Of a DNA stretch of 64,000 nt, positions 1-11,849 are shown piece after piece. The stretch lies in assembly GCF_020509005.1 (NCBI RefSeq), contig NC_063020.1:1240001-1304000 (forward strand), given 5' to 3'. The stretch comes from Fulvia fulva (taxonomy: Eukaryota; Ascomycota; Dothideomycetes; Mycosphaerellales; Mycosphaerellaceae). Every line of letters begins with the position of its first letter. The stretch's first letter is position 1. A program made the position numbers and the translations under genes. Below the pieces are notes generated by a model that searched no databases, was not told where the DNA came from, and was given only the letters and a program-made list of their open reading frames with translations.

Positions 1-1818
1 GCGCTTTATTAAGGACTATAGCAAGATAGTATTACCTATAGTAAAGCTGACTAAGAAGGACTGCCCTTAGTAATAGATAGAGGAATGTTAGAAGGCATTC
101 GACGGACTAAAGTAAGCTTTTACCGATACTAAAGGCACTATATTAGCGATGTTTGCCCTAGGACGTAGAATAGTACTTAAAACGGATACGAGTAACTTTA
201 TTACGGCTACGGTCCTATCGTAATACGATAAGGACAATATCCTAAGGCCAATCGTATACCTATCTAAGAAGATAAGCCCGTAGGAGTACAATTACGACAT
301 TTATAATAAGGAACTACTTGCTATTGTTAAAGTATTTAAAGAGTAGAAGCCCGAACTTATAGCTAGCGATATCGACGAACTAGACTTTAAGAACTTTACT
401 AATCTAAGCGGCCACCTAGTACTAGTATATAGCGACTACAAGAACCTCGAATACTTTATAACTTCTAAGTAACTAAATAGACGACAAGTAAGATAGGCCG
501 AGTTCCTCTTATAATTCTTCTTTAAGATTATATATCGTCTAGGTGTTTAAGGAGCTAAACTAGACAGCCTTACTAGACGTTTATAGGACGCGATTCTATA
601 TAACAAATCAGATCCGCGGTACGTATAGTAGGATTATATAGTAGGATCGTATACTACTTAAACCAGAACACTTCTTATCTATTAGCGCTAGCTAAATCCT
701 ACGGCTAAGCGTATCCGAAGTTAAAGGAGTAGTAATAGACGAAGCGCTTTTAGCCGATATTAGTAAGCTATACGAATAGGACGATATAATCGAAGCTACG
801 AACTAGTTAGTAGTAGGCGGATCTATTAAACTACTACGAAAGAATAAGATTAACGATAAGTACGCGATACTAGTCGATAGGATGATCTATATTAAGAACA
901 GATATAGCGGTTATAGTCTCTTTATCCTACCTACCGAAGATAAGGAAAACACTATACGTATACGTATCGTTAAGGCCTTCTACGATATACCTACTATAGG
1001 ACACCCCGGTAAGACAACTACGAGCCGGTTAGTGTTACGTTACTATATATAGCTACGAATAATACGGTTTATTAGATCTTTCGTACGAGTATACCGTATA
1101 TACCGTAATAGCCGTAGTATTAACGAACCTTAATATAGACTACTTGCTCTACTACTAGTCCTATTCGATACGTAGGACGACGTTATATTAGACTTCGTTA
1201 TCGAACTACTAAGGGCTAAGTATACGGTAGATAGTCAGTACTATAAGAACGTACTTATAGTTATAGACCGTTTAGGTAAGGAGCGGCATTATATCCCGGT
1301 ATTAGAAATAATAGCGGAGTATATTGTATATATCTACGTAAGGTATATCTTCTCCCGATATAGTCTACTAAAGATAATTACGTCGGATCGTAGTCCTTAA
1401 TAGGTATTAGCCTTCTAGGGACGCCTCTACGAGTTACTATAAATTAAGCGTAAGATCTTAACCGGCTATTACCCTAAGACTAATAGTCAAAGCGAGAATA
1501 CTAATAAGATAATAGAACAGTACCTACGTACGTTTACTAGTTACGCTTAGGATAACTAGCTAGATTGGCTCCTACTTATAGAGTTTACTATAAATAACTA
1601 CGTCTCCGAAACGACTAGCGTAAGTCCTTTTATAGCGAACATTAGTAAGAACCTACGTTATATAGATACTAAACTTAATCTCCCTATATAACTACTTCCG
1701 TATAAATAGCGATTAGACGTAGAGTATATAAATATATTTGTATAACGTATAATAGACCTTAGGTATAAGCTACGAGACTCTATAGTAATAGTATAAGTAT
1801 CGTAAGCTAAATATACTA
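1..1818 (+). pseudogene. Gypsy C pol remnant: RNase H and integrase (RIP-degraded)
   Basis: Plus-strand Ty3/Gypsy polyprotein whose 5' part lies left of the window. Conceptual translation, read through TAG/TAA stops, first gives an RNase H block (about 100-350) with the usual DTSNF, YLSKK and YDIYNKELLAIV motifs. The integrase follows (about 950-1400), recognisable from a VLIVIDRLGKERH-like stretch and an ITSDR motif. Dozens of in-frame TAG/TAA codons and near-absence of CA/TG mark RIP. The frame is cut at 1823 by Copia N and resumes at 7384, where the peptide rejoins smoothly. It is non-functional as it stands. The family call is firm and domain edges are approximate. Confidence 0.85.
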
Positions 1819-1823
1819 ATAAG

Positions 1824-2057
1824 TGTTGAGAATATATAGGCCGGAGGACAAGTATATAGGTGTGAGTATGTTATATAACTAGATCACGTGACTAGGGTTT
1901 GCTAGCCTATAGGCTAGCAAACATCTAGACACCTCGTATCTACCTACACTAATACCGGCGATACTATATATAGATACACGCTATCCTATTAGGTCCTTCT
2001 TCGTCTTTCGTATAATCCGCCGTCTTCTACTACTACGTAATCCGTACCTATTTAATA
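1824..2057 (+). repeat. Copia N 5' LTR
   Basis: 234 bp, starting TGTTGAGAATATA and ending in CCGTACCTATTTAATA. It matches the copy at 7145-7378 across its length, with differences mostly of the CA/TG-to-TA type. It contains a TCACGTGA site (1884-1891) and a 26-nt perfect palindrome (1897-1922). The last 16 bp are shared with the LTR of Copia J, suggesting conserved priming or integrase-end function. Confidence 0.95.
1884..1922. promoter_or_regulatory. E-box-like palindrome plus 26-nt perfect palindrome in the Copia N LTR
   Basis: TCACGTGA at 1884-1891 contains CACGTG, the core bound by bHLH factors. It is followed at 1897-1922 by a perfect palindrome whose left half is GTTTGCTAGCCTA. In the 3' LTR (7218-7243) the palindrome is kept, with both arms changed symmetrically at TG and CA. 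A regulatory role is inferred. Confidence 0.5.
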
Positions 2058-2074
2058 GGTTATAAGCCCGAGTT
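2058..2074 (+). other. Copia N primer binding site (half-tRNA initiator Met type)
   Basis: Directly after the 5' LTR comes GGTTATAAGCCCGAGTT. Copia J has GGTTATGAGCCCGGG at the same place. This is complementary to the anticodon stem-loop of initiator Met tRNA (GGGCTCATAACC), the half-tRNA priming known for Drosophila copia and yeast Ty5. The TGA-to-TAA change here is RIP-like. Confidence 0.75.
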
Positions 2075-2582
2075 AGTAACTCGGTATTTTACCCTCGACA
2101 AAGTCGTATTAGAGTTATTCCTCTTTAGAACAAAAGGAAGGCAGACTAGAGGCCGCACCCGCCTTATATAGGAAGCTATAGCCGTGCTATAGGTGTATAT
2201 AAGACGTAAAAGAGCCTAGTAAGGTACTATTAGACTCCGAGTTAGGGAGCCTATACTAATACCTTAGACAAGTAGGCGAGCTTACTAAGAAGAGTCGCTC
2301 TCCGGACATCGCGTTCGTATCGACTAACTGTTTATTCTAAGAGAGCCGTAGTGTCTTAGAAACCCCCTCTACTAAGAGAGTTACGCTATAGTGTCTTAGT
2401 ACTATTACGAGATAGTGTCTTAGAAACACTATCCTTACGACCGACTTTCCTCGCTTTCTAGTAGATAGCTATTCTCTCTACTATTAACCTCGCGTTCGGT
2501 TCACCTCCTATTGATCTAATCGCGTACGACCGAATGCATCCTTTTACCTAAGAGTAGCTAACCTGTCCCTTAACTTATAAAA

Positions 2583-5500
2583 ATGGAGAACGAGACTAGG
2601 TTTATAAGAAAGAGAGCAGCACCTCTTCTAATAAGAGAGAACCACGAAACATAGTTCAAGCTAATAAGAATATACCTAGTATTAAAGTAGGTTAACTAGG
2701 TCCTCGAAGGCATTATTACGGACATTCCCGCTATAACCCTATCTATAGCGACACCCTCTACATTATCGGAGTCATCCCTTCCTTTAGATTAAGCGATAAG
2801 GAAGGCATCGTATAGACGGCAAAATATAACGGCCCTGTATAAGATGTATATCTGTCTGTTAATAGATGACTAAGAGATGATATACGAGATCCGGTATACA
2901 AAGGAGTTGTAGGAATAGGCTAAAGCTAAATACAAGAGAAGACTTCTCGCTACTAGAAGAAGTTTGCTTTAGCAATATACCAATTTCGTGATAACAGAGG
3001 ACTAGTCAATAGATGACGCCTATTAGGAGCTTAGCTTAATTATAAGGAGGGCTGTTTCAATCTCGCCTTAGTTCTAAGACATTAAGACTAAGGACAGAAA
3101 GATCTAGTAACTCTTAGTAGCTCTACTAGACTCATTTGGCTCAATTCGCGATACAATTGATGCCTAGGTGAATCTCTTACTACAAGACATTCTTACAATT
3201 CTTAGGGAGAAGTAAGAATTAATAATTTATTAAGGGACAGCTATATTTGCTAAGAAGGGTTTCTAGGGCAAGCTTACGTACTATCTCTACGGTAGTGACC
3301 ATTTTATAAGCAAGTGCCCACACCTTTCTATAGCTTAGTAGGCTATTAGGAACAAGGACAAACTAGCTAGGGTTACCTACCCTACTAAGAGACAACCGTT
3401 ACTACCTCGTAGGAGGTCATTATTACTAAACCTTCGTGATGTCCTTAAGGTAATAACGGACCTTATAAAGTAGATAAAGGAGAGCCGTAAGCCAAAGGCC
3501 TCCTCTAGTAAGCCTATAAGGGCCTATACGACCTAGGAAGACGCATCAGACTCTAAGATACTATTAGAAGATAATGATGTTAATGAGGTTGCCTATTCTA
3601 CTATAGAAGCTAAAGGTAAGTACCCCTCGTCCAAGTAGTTGCTTAACTCTTGTGCATCATTATATATAACTGACTAAGATTCACTATTTAGGACACTAAA
3701 GCCTCTTTAAAAGAGGAAGTGGATTAAGGTTAGGGGTGGCTATCTACAAGCTACATATATAGGAAGTGTAGTAATAGGTAGTCCTTCTAGAAAGCAAATT
3801 GTCTAGAAAATGTCCTATTTATTCCTAGCCTTAAAGTTAGTCTTGTTTCGTAGAATTAGTTTAGCTAATAGTTTGCTATCTAACTACCTAGTTTTACCCT
3901 AAAATCCTTGTCTAGTAAACCCGTTGTCTAGACTAAACTTCGAGGAGGAGTACCGTTTATCTACTCGATCTCGGAAATTCTTAAGCTATAGTATACTAGT
4001 ATACTCTCTTAAGAACGTAACGGTACCGCTATAGCTAATACTAAGTCCGAAGATCAGTAGGAGCTATAGTATAGAAGATGTACACACCTTAGCAAGGGAC
4101 TACTAAGAAACCTATATAGAGTTACTAATAAGAAAGATCCTATTCCTATTCCTTCTAAACACCAGAATTGTAAGGTCTGCTCCCTTATAAACATAAGGAA
4201 GTTTAAAGGACCTACTATAGAGAGGAAAGGGGAGAGGCTGGCCCTTATCTCTATTGACATCTATAGGCCTTTTTAGGGCGTAGTCTCTAGGCTAGGATAC
4301 AAATATTGGCTTGAGATTATAGACAACTTCTCTAGGAAGAAGTGGGTAATCCCTTTAAAGGCTAGGAGCGACGCTCCTATAGCCCTACGGGATTAGAAGG
4401 TCTAGGCAGAACGGTAGTCAAGGTGCTTTCTATCTACGATCCGTAGTAATAGTACAAAGGAAATTCTCGCCTTGCTAAAAGAGTAGGAGAAGGAGTTTAG
4501 CACTTAGATAGACACAACTAATGCCTACAACTCTCTTTAGAATAGACCTATAGAAAGGTCAATTTAAGCCTCTAAGAACACAGTCCGGGCTATGCTTAAA
4601 GACTCTAGTATACTAGTTGAGTTCTAGCTAGAAGCTTTATAAGCATAGACTATAATCAGAAACAGACTGCCTAATAGTCCGATCATTAATAGTATTACTC
4701 TTTTACTAGAAGAAGCCTTTACTAGCCAAGTACCGTCAGTCGACCATTTCCGCGTCTAGGGATACAAAGCTCTAGTCTATATAGACCTAAGAGCCTAACC
4801 TTAAGGCTTAAGGAGAGACAAGTTGATAAACCGAGGAAAAGAAGCCGTGTTTATAGGCTACTTAGAAAACACTACAAAACAATAGCTGTTCTAGGATCCC
4901 GACATAAAAGCTAAAAAAGTGTATAGTCACGTCGACTAGTTTAAGAATAAGAAGGGGGGAGATATAGATCTTGGTATCACCTTTACTAACTAGCCGAGTC
5001 GAGCGCTATAGCGTAATGCTGTTAGGAGGAAGCCCTTTAGGGCGAAATTTTCCGATAGGGGATTATTAGAAACACCGTTACAAAGGCTAGGAGAAAATAT
5101 TAAGGCGGTTTTAACACTATCGAAGGCCGATAACAGTGGATCTATACAGAACCTACCCGAGTCATTAACACTATAGCAACCGCTGTCTATATAACTTCCC
5201 CCTCCCCTAAAGGACATTAGGGAATACTAGAAGTTTAGAGATTAGGGTACTCTAATGAAAGAAAAAGAAGATGTCGTTCAGTTCGACCTATCTAAACACC
5301 TAGCGCCACCTTAGGTTATAGGCAATAAGAGGTTAAGAGGGACGGAGATAATAACTCTAAAGAGTATAAGGCTAAACACTATAAGGCTCTTATTGCCTAG
5401 ATGTTCCATCTAGACCCTATAATAAGCTAGGTAGAGGAGATTCTAAACGACGTAGAAGGACATACATTTGCTACTATTAGGCAGGCCATAGCCTATTAGC

Positions 5501-7109
5501 AGGAAGTGCTAATCCTAAAGTCCTATAAGGTAGCCGTAGGAGACCCCGAATAGGGATATATATAGAGAGAGGCAATCGAGAACAAACTTATTGCCTTAGT
5601 AAGCAATAACACCTAGGAAGTAGTTGTACCGCCAAAGGGTACGAATCTAATTACTTCTAGGTAGGTCTTTGATGTGAAAAAAGAATAATTAGTGGAGCTA
5701 TTAAGAAGTTCAAGGCAAGACTAGTTATAAGAGGGTTTTTATAGAAATATAGGGTTGACTTCGAAGAGACCTTTACACCTACTATTAGATATGATACTCT
5801 CCGAGTATTCATGGCAGTAGTATATAAGAGAGATCTCGAGATGTACCTAGTGGATGTGAATAATGCTTTTAGGTAAAGTAGCCTCCTTAAAGACATCTAT
5901 ATAATCCCACCCCTAGGAGTTGAAGCACCTCTAAACATAGTGTTCAAGGTCCTACGAAGCCTTTATAGGCTTGAGCAAGTAGCTAGAGACTAGAACAAGC
6001 TCTATGTTACGAAGCTAGAGAAGATTAGATTTACCTAGTCCTAGGTAGATCTATGCCTACTTATCTATACGGATAGAGACCTTATAGTCCTTACGTATAT
6101 AGATAACATACCTATTATAGCTCCGAAGCTATTAGATGTTTAGTAGTTTAAGGCTAAGCTTAGAAAAGTGTTTAAGATTAAAGATCTTAGTGAACCTACA
6201 AAGATCCTTAGAATGAGGATTATAAGAGACAGGTCCTAAGGCACTTTAAAGCTTAATTAAGGACACTATGTCTACGCTAACTTAGCCAAGATAAACATAG
6301 CTAGAGAGAAGGCTACGCTAACCTACTCACCTATAGAGAGCTACGAGTACTTAGTGCCTACGGCACCTATAGATAAGAGGTATAACAAACAGGATTACTA
6401 GAGCTATAATAGTACCTAGATATAGCTAATAACAATAACAAGGCTAGACTTAGTATTCCCCCTTAGAAGAATTAGCTTATATATTACTGATCCCTCGTAG
6501 TAGTATATAAAGGCTTTAAAGAAGCTCTCCCGATATTTACGGTCGTACTTAGACCTAGGTCTTATATATAGAAAGGGAGGGGGCAATCTCTAGGGATACT
6601 CGGACTCTAACTACGCTATAGACAAAGTAGATAGAGTCTCAATTCTAGGATACGTATAGTTCCTTTATAGATCACCTATATCCTAGATAAGTAGGAAGCA
6701 GAAGTCTATTATAATATCAATAATAGAAGCTAAGTTTATAGCTATAAACGTAGCCGCAAAGCAGTCACAATTTCTTGCTACTATCCTTAGGGAAATGGGG
6801 TGCCTAGAACTAGTGGGAAAGAGCTCTTTCTAGCCGAGTATAAGGGTAAGTAAGGGCACTGTTAACAAGCTAAGGCTAGTTAAGCTTATAGATAACAACT
6901 AAGCCGCTTTAACACTTATTAAAGATGCCTATATATATAAAAGGTCAAAGCATATTAATGTTATATATAACTATATTAGACATCTCTAGTAGTAGAAGAA
7001 GATTATAGTAGACTACTACTATATAAAGGATATAGCTACTAATAGGTTAATAAAGCCCCTTAATAGCTAGTAGTTCCAAAACTATATAAGGTAGCTCTAG
7101 CTTACGTAA
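2583..7109 (+). pseudogene. Copia N gag-pol, RIP-degraded
   Basis: One frame runs from an ATG at 2583 to a likely terminal TAA at 7107-7109, but it is broken by a very large number of TAG/TAA codons. Read through, it shows gag (to about 3550) and a protease-region LLNSCAS motif near 3640. The integrase core follows (about 4240-4620), then reverse transcriptase (about 5580-6250), where the YVDD box reads Y-I-D-N. RNase H (about 6440-6990) ends the frame. Layout and length (about 1,508 codons) match Copia J, its closest relative here. The loss of catalytic Asp to Asn fits G-to-A RIP on the coding strand. The product cannot be functional. Confidence 0.88.
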
Positions 7110-7144
7110 AGGGGTTGTAGGAGACTATATAGCCTAAGTAGGAG

Positions 7145-7378
7145 TGTTAAGAACATATAGGCCGTAGGACAAGTATATAGGTGTAGGTGTGTCATGTGAC
7201 TAGATTACGTAACTAGGGTTTACTAGCCTATAGGCTAGTAAACATCCGGACACCTAGTATCTACCTATACTAATACCGGCGATACTATATATAGATATAC
7301 GCTATCCTATTAGGTCCTTCTTCGTCTTTCGTATAATCCGCCGTCTTCTACTACTACGTAACTCGTACCTATTTAATA
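7145..7378 (+). repeat. Copia N 3' LTR
   Basis: 234 bp, TGTTAAGAACATATAGG to CCTATTTAATA, paired with 1824-2057 and followed by the ATAAG duplication. The site equivalent to the 5' TCACGTGA is TTACGTAA here, still palindromic because both arms took the CA-to-TA change. Confidence 0.95.
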
Positions 7379-7383
7379 ATAAG

Positions 7384-8490
7384 TATAGAACGATTATACT
7401 ACGGTATAAAGTCGGAGACCTAGTATACCTTAGTATACGTAACTAGCGTACTAAGCGCCTATTAAAGAAACTTAATTAACGCTATACTAGACTATACGTA
7501 GTTACTAAGGTACTACTATACGATACGTACCGTCTAGACCTCCCTCGGTCTCTAAGTAACCTCTATAACGGCTTTTATACTAACTTACTAATGCCTATAT
7601 ACGTACTAATACTAGGACAAGTATAGCTACCTCCGGCCCCGATTAAGGTAGAAGATAATAACGGAGACATAAGTAAGTATTAGCTTCTAGATATAGTACT
7701 TAACGTAAAGAGTATATTACCGCTAGGCCTAGCGCTACGCGGTAGGAGGAAGGAACGAAGGTATAAATACCTTATATAATAGGTAGGTTATAGTAAGCCT
7801 ACCTAGAAGCCCGCCGAGGAGTTAATAGATACTACTACCGCCTCTATTACGGACTTCTACTATAACTATCCTATAAAGGATAGGCTAGCTAGCTTTACGC
7901 CGCTACTAGGGTAGATTCCTAATAAGGATATACTCGAAGACGTTATAATCGGCAAAGTAATAAACGCTTTAGCCGCGAACGCTTCGTTAATAGTCACGTC
8001 TAACCCGGTAACTATAGGTAGGCTACGTAAGTTATTCGCGTAGGTACCTATAGCTCTTCCGGTAGTTACGTATTACGAACCTAATACTAGTACTTATAAT
8101 AGCCCGTAGGCGGCTACTTTAAGAAAGATGACCGTTAGTAGGTAAGTACCGGATATACGTTAATATAAGTAGTATACTTCCCTTAACTCGGTAACTACGG
8201 ATATACCGCTAGCTTAAGCTAGTAATAGGTACCGTAGCTCTTCCTCGACTTAAGTAATAGCTACTATAACGGACTCCTTCGCGGAGTTTATATATCGCTA
8301 CGATAGAAACGAAATTACGACTCGTATAGGCTACGTTAGCTACCGCGGAGGATACGATAATACTAAGATTAATAAATACGATACCGGACTAATAAAGATA
8401 GATAAGATAGACGGTATAGAGGATAATATAGAGGATAACGCCGCGTTTATAGCGGCTATACTACGAGCTTAAGGGACTAAGCGCGATTTT
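7384..8490 (+). pseudogene. Gypsy C integrase C-terminus and chromodomain remnant
   Basis: This continues the Gypsy C frame after Copia N. The peptide YKVGDLVYLSIRN (about 7410) is the GPY/F-side part of a Gypsy integrase. A chromodomain-like block near 7765-7870 reads KYL..QVGYSKPTQKPAEEL followed by ASITDFYYNYP, the usual fungal Gypsy chromodomain ending. Such chromodomains are known to steer integration toward heterochromatin. Many TAG/TAA stops. It ends just before the polypurine tract. Confidence 0.82.
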
Positions 8491-8508
8491 AAAGGGGGGG
8501 GGGGGAAG
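8491..8508 (+). other. Polypurine tract of Gypsy C
   Basis: AAAG followed by an unbroken run of G and AAG lies directly against the 3' LTR. This is the expected primer for plus-strand DNA synthesis. Confidence 0.85.
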
Positions 8509-8691
8509 TATTACGGCCCTAGGCCTAGTAAATGTCTAGCTAGTACGTAGGTTACGTAACCGCGCGTACTAGCGTAGTACCTCGGCTTATATATAGCCTC
8601 AGCGTACCTCGCGCTCCTTTTTCCTACGTACCTAGCTACTTTATATCAATACGACTATAAACCGTTATAAAGGATAACTATACGACTAATA
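8509..8691 (+). repeat. Gypsy C 3' LTR (right end uncertain)
   Basis: Starts TATTACGGCCCTAGG, a RIP form of TGTTACGG. The right end near 8691 (ACTAATA) is a guess from the 184-185 bp length of sister LTRs, because the 5' LTR is outside the window. A TATATA run near 8586 could be its TATA box. Confidence 0.65.
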
Positions 8692-8696
8692 CTAAC

Positions 8697-8842
8697 GATA
8701 GCTATATTAAAAGGGTTTTAGTACCTACTTCTAGTAAGTTATTAGAGCTAATAGACAAAACGAACGATATAGAGGATAATAAAGCTTTCGTATTTACGCT
8801 AAGGGAGATTTAAGGATATACGCTTCGAGACGAAGGTGTTTT
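8697..8842 (+). pseudogene. Gypsy M pol 3' tail, RIP-degraded
   Basis: A short piece resembling the acidic C-terminal tail of Gypsy C (GATATAGAGGATAATA-type sequence) leads into a second polypurine tract (about 8843-8855) and a second LTR. This suggests Gypsy C inserted in the 3' end of an older plus-strand Gypsy, called M here. No domain is recognisable in so short a piece. Confidence 0.55.
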
Positions 8843-8855
8843 AGAGGGGGGGTAG

Positions 8856-9043
8856 TGTTACGGCCGCTCCGTAAGTAAAGGATTCGAATCTGATCACGTG
8901 ACCCGGATAACTAAGCTCGGCCCGTTACCGACGCCCGATACCTCGGCCTTTAAGTATAGGCCTCGTTCTTAGAGTCTCTTCTCTCTTAAGCTATCGACTT
9001 CGTTAATACTATACCCTTATACTCTCGTACTATAGTCTAGTAG
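8856..9043 (+). repeat. Gypsy M 3' LTR (right end uncertain)
   Basis: Starts TGTTACGGCCGCTCCG after a G-rich tract. It contains TCACGTGA at 8894-8901, the same site as in the Copia N LTR. The right end is placed where LINE homology begins, so it may be off by several bases. Confidence 0.6.
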
Positions 9044-9645
9044 TAAGTCGATACTAATAAGAATACTTAAGTATAAGACCGCTATACCGCCGATCGACCT
9101 ATATATCTAGAGACTACGGACCTTCTACTTAAGTAAGTTAGTATAGTACCTAGTATAGAAGGTTATCGCTAGTATAGTCGTAAGGGCCCGCGAATTAGTA
9201 CTACTATATAAGGGTATTCGACCCGGAAACGAGCCGAACTACTAGGTAAGAGACGAATAGCTAGTAATATAATAGGAGGGTAAGAAATTGTTTATAGAGT
9301 AACTATAGAAAGAGAACTAGAATAACTAGGTTATAGGGTATAGTAGACGCCCTTAGCTAGTAGGATAACCTAAGGAATAGTTAGCTACGAAATCCGCGGT
9401 TAAGTACCTCCCGAAGCTTATCTACTACCGCCTTATAAGGGTATAGAGTAGTATAGTAACCTAACTACAAAGCGAATATATCGGCCTCTAGGGGTACCTA
9501 TTATAGAGGAAGGTTCTAGAATATACGAATACTAGCTACCCCTTCGGCTATTACTCCTAGAATATACGGTACGTACTCCTCGTCTATCCGAGGTAGTCGC
9601 TAGGAAGGGGGGAGTAGATAGTAAAAGCGAGGAACCGGACAATTA
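9044..9645 (+). pseudogene. LINE I-family ORF2 fragment, heavily RIP-mutated
   Basis: Aligns along its length to LINE I ORF2 from about 29140 to 29743, the region between reverse transcriptase and just past the C-terminal zinc knuckle. It has many CA/TG-to-TA changes. It is cut at both ends: Gypsy M LTR abuts the left, and homology stops at about 9645 without a (ATCT)n tail. It shows that the LINE I family is old enough to have been RIPed here before the intact copy arrived. Confidence 0.8.
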
Positions 9646-9919
9646 GTATAGACGACTAGCTACCCTAGTAAGTAATGGCGCGCCTAGTGACCTTAGGATA
9701 GCTTACGCGTAGGTATATATACTTGCCGGTCCGCGGGCCGTAAAATATATATAGTAATCCTAAAAGATAATAAATCTGAAATTTTTAGATTCCCGTATTT
9801 TCGCCTTGAAGAGATTCTTCGTAAATCCTAGCTTCTTACTAAGGTCGCCTCCTAACTATATATATCTTAGTAGTACCCCTATATACCCCCGCTACGTAAT
9901 TAACCGTTAAAGGTTAACG
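9646..9919. other. Unassigned RIP-like sequence between LINE fragment and Gypsy D
   Basis: No coding potential or repeat match is seen. It has an AT-rich stretch near 9740-9800. Its last five bases, TAACG (9915-9919), would be the target-site duplication of Gypsy D, whose other end is outside the window. Confidence 0.4.
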
Positions 9920-10104
9920 TATTACCGTACCGGCGTATATTTACTTAAATCCGCGGGTACGTACCTAGACCTCGCGCCCGCTAACTAATCCGACTAGCGG
10001 CTTAGCGCCCGTATATAACTCTCGCGCCCTCCGCGCCTCCCTTAGATAGAACATCTGTTCGACTTATACCTTACCCGACTACGTACTTATACCTACTTAT
10101 AACA
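9920..10104 (+). repeat. Gypsy D 5' LTR
   Basis: 185 bp, TATTACCGTACCGG to CTACTTATAACA. It is the same family as the LTR at 17150-17334, which lies in the opposite orientation; I count about four differences, all C/T or G/A. Gag sequence follows immediately. Confidence 0.88.
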
Positions 10105-11660
10105 CTTCGAATAGATTATTACTAACGTATAGCGAGACACGAGAAGCTATATTCGGGAGATTATAGAGAAACCGCGATAGTATACGAGGAAGTACTAAGA
10201 TTAGGTATCGTACTCGCTAAGTCGTACCTTAAAGTAGATTATAGCTAATATAGTAATAATAGCGAGACAGACCGGTACCGACGTACTAGGCGTAAGTATA
10301 GAGAATACTAATAGACGCGTTTATCGCGCGTCCCTTAATAGATTATCTTTCTTTACCCTACTATCCGATCTACCTAATAACAATAGCGCGAACCCGGCGA
10401 TATAGACTTAAGGACGTAAAGAGGATATCGTAAATAGGCTTCTCGACGAGAATAACTAGTACCGTAAGTAGTATAAGAAGGTGTTCGACTAACTTAAGGC
10501 GATTAAGAAAGAGGAGGTCGAGATAGAGCTAAACTTAGCTAACCTATATAGGGCGGAGTTTATCGAGGATAAGATAGAAGATAAGGGTACTAAGGTACCG
10601 AGGAAGAGGAGGGTCACTATCGATAACTTCTAGGAAGCCTTCGACTCGTTAAACGGGTTAAATATAGACAAGTTTAAGAAGACGGTTAATAACTATCCCT
10701 AGTAGATCTATAAGATCCTCTATAATATCGAGTCCGATTACCGATATACGTATAAACTTAATACTACGCTTAATATAGCTAATAGTATTAACCTCCGTAA
10801 GGCGTAAGATACTAAGGACTAGATAGACCGACTCGAGGATATAATCGATACGGAATAGGCGACTAGACAGTCCCTAGAAGAGGAGGTTACGCGACTAAAG
10901 GAGGAGATCGCTAAGCGCGATAATACTATCGTTATCGACCTAGACGAGCTTACGAGGGCTAAAGATATAAAGAAGGTATATCGTACGTAGTATAAGGTAG
11001 CGGAGAGCAAGCTAGTAGAGACCGAGACTAAGCTCGTAGTAGCCGAGAAGCGTATTACTAAGCTTAAGAAGTAAGAGAAGGACCGTAGCCGTTCTAAGGA
11101 AAAGTAAGACCTACTACCTTAGCGAACCGAGTCTAAAGAGTTACTAGAGCGTCGGTAAAATAGAGGTAAGCCTAATAAGAAGAAGTCGGACCCGGATTTA
11201 TCGGACTTATTAGACGACGAGGATAACGGTAATAAGGGCCGTAAGAATAGCTATAAGGACGGTAGTCGTAAGGGTAGGAAGAATCGCCCGAGTACCGACT
11301 TAGATAGTAATCCTATCTCCGGATTTACGACTTACGACGCCGACATAACTACTAGTATTAAGTCCTCTAACGAGCTAAAGGCCCCTACTAAGTTCGATCT
11401 AAAGAGCGACGATATTAAGTTCTAAGAGTAGTAGCGTACTACCGAAGCTAAGCTCTAAGCCTCGAAGTACCGTACTATAAAGGACTCCCTTTAGAACGTC
11501 TAGAGCTAGTTAAAGAATAGTATAAAGACCTATATCGACTTAAAGATCCCTAGTCTTACTAAGTCTACGGAAGGTACGACTACTTAGTACGCTTCTATAG
11601 ATAAGATAATAGAAGATCTAGCCCGGCGCTACGGTACCCGTAATAAATATACTAATACTA
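10105..11660 (+). pseudogene. Gypsy D gag, first part, RIP-degraded
   Basis: Plus-strand sequence downstream of the D LTR. Read through stops, it gives a charged, Lys/Glu-rich protein with long coiled-coil-like stretches (about 10430-11100, rich in EEVEIELNLANL-type heptads) and an acidic/basic middle (11150-11300). This fits the N-terminal part of a fungal Gypsy gag, but no zinc knuckle is seen here. It is split by LINE E and resumes at 16652. Function is inferred from position after the LTR rather than from a clear domain. Confidence 0.65.
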
Positions 11661-11849
11661 TAACTAAGCTTAATAGATAGATAGATTATTCATTCGCCTG
11701 TTTTAGTGCCCTATAGCCTATGTAGGTCTCTCGCTATTTAGGTCTATTTGTGTAGGTAGGAGACCCGATTAACGGATAAAAACCTCCTCGTCTTTGCCCT
11801 CCTCGTTCTTTCCTGTCTTGTCCTTTCGTTCTCCTTCCTTCAGGGTACG

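Larger units (their letters stand above)
1824..7378 (+). mobile_element. Copia N: full-length, RIP-degraded Ty1/Copia LTR retrotransposon
   Basis: A complete 5555-bp element bounded by two 234-bp LTRs and a 5-bp target-site duplication, ATAAG, at 1819-1823 and 7379-7383. It interrupts the integrase end of Gypsy C. Order inside is primer binding site, gag, protease, integrase, reverse transcriptase, RNase H, which is the Copia order. It is related to Copia J (30298-35909) through the whole coding region but its LTR is different, so it is a separate family. Confidence 0.93.

Noticed and set aside
4054..5896. Minus-strand ORFs within Copia N
   Set aside because: The plus strand carries the integrase and reverse transcriptase order. 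TAG/TAA-rich RIP on one strand opens spurious frames on the other.
8491..8508. Poly-G run as a sequencing artefact or telomere-like repeat
   Set aside because: It lies exactly where a polypurine tract is expected, and similar tracts precede the other Gypsy LTRs.
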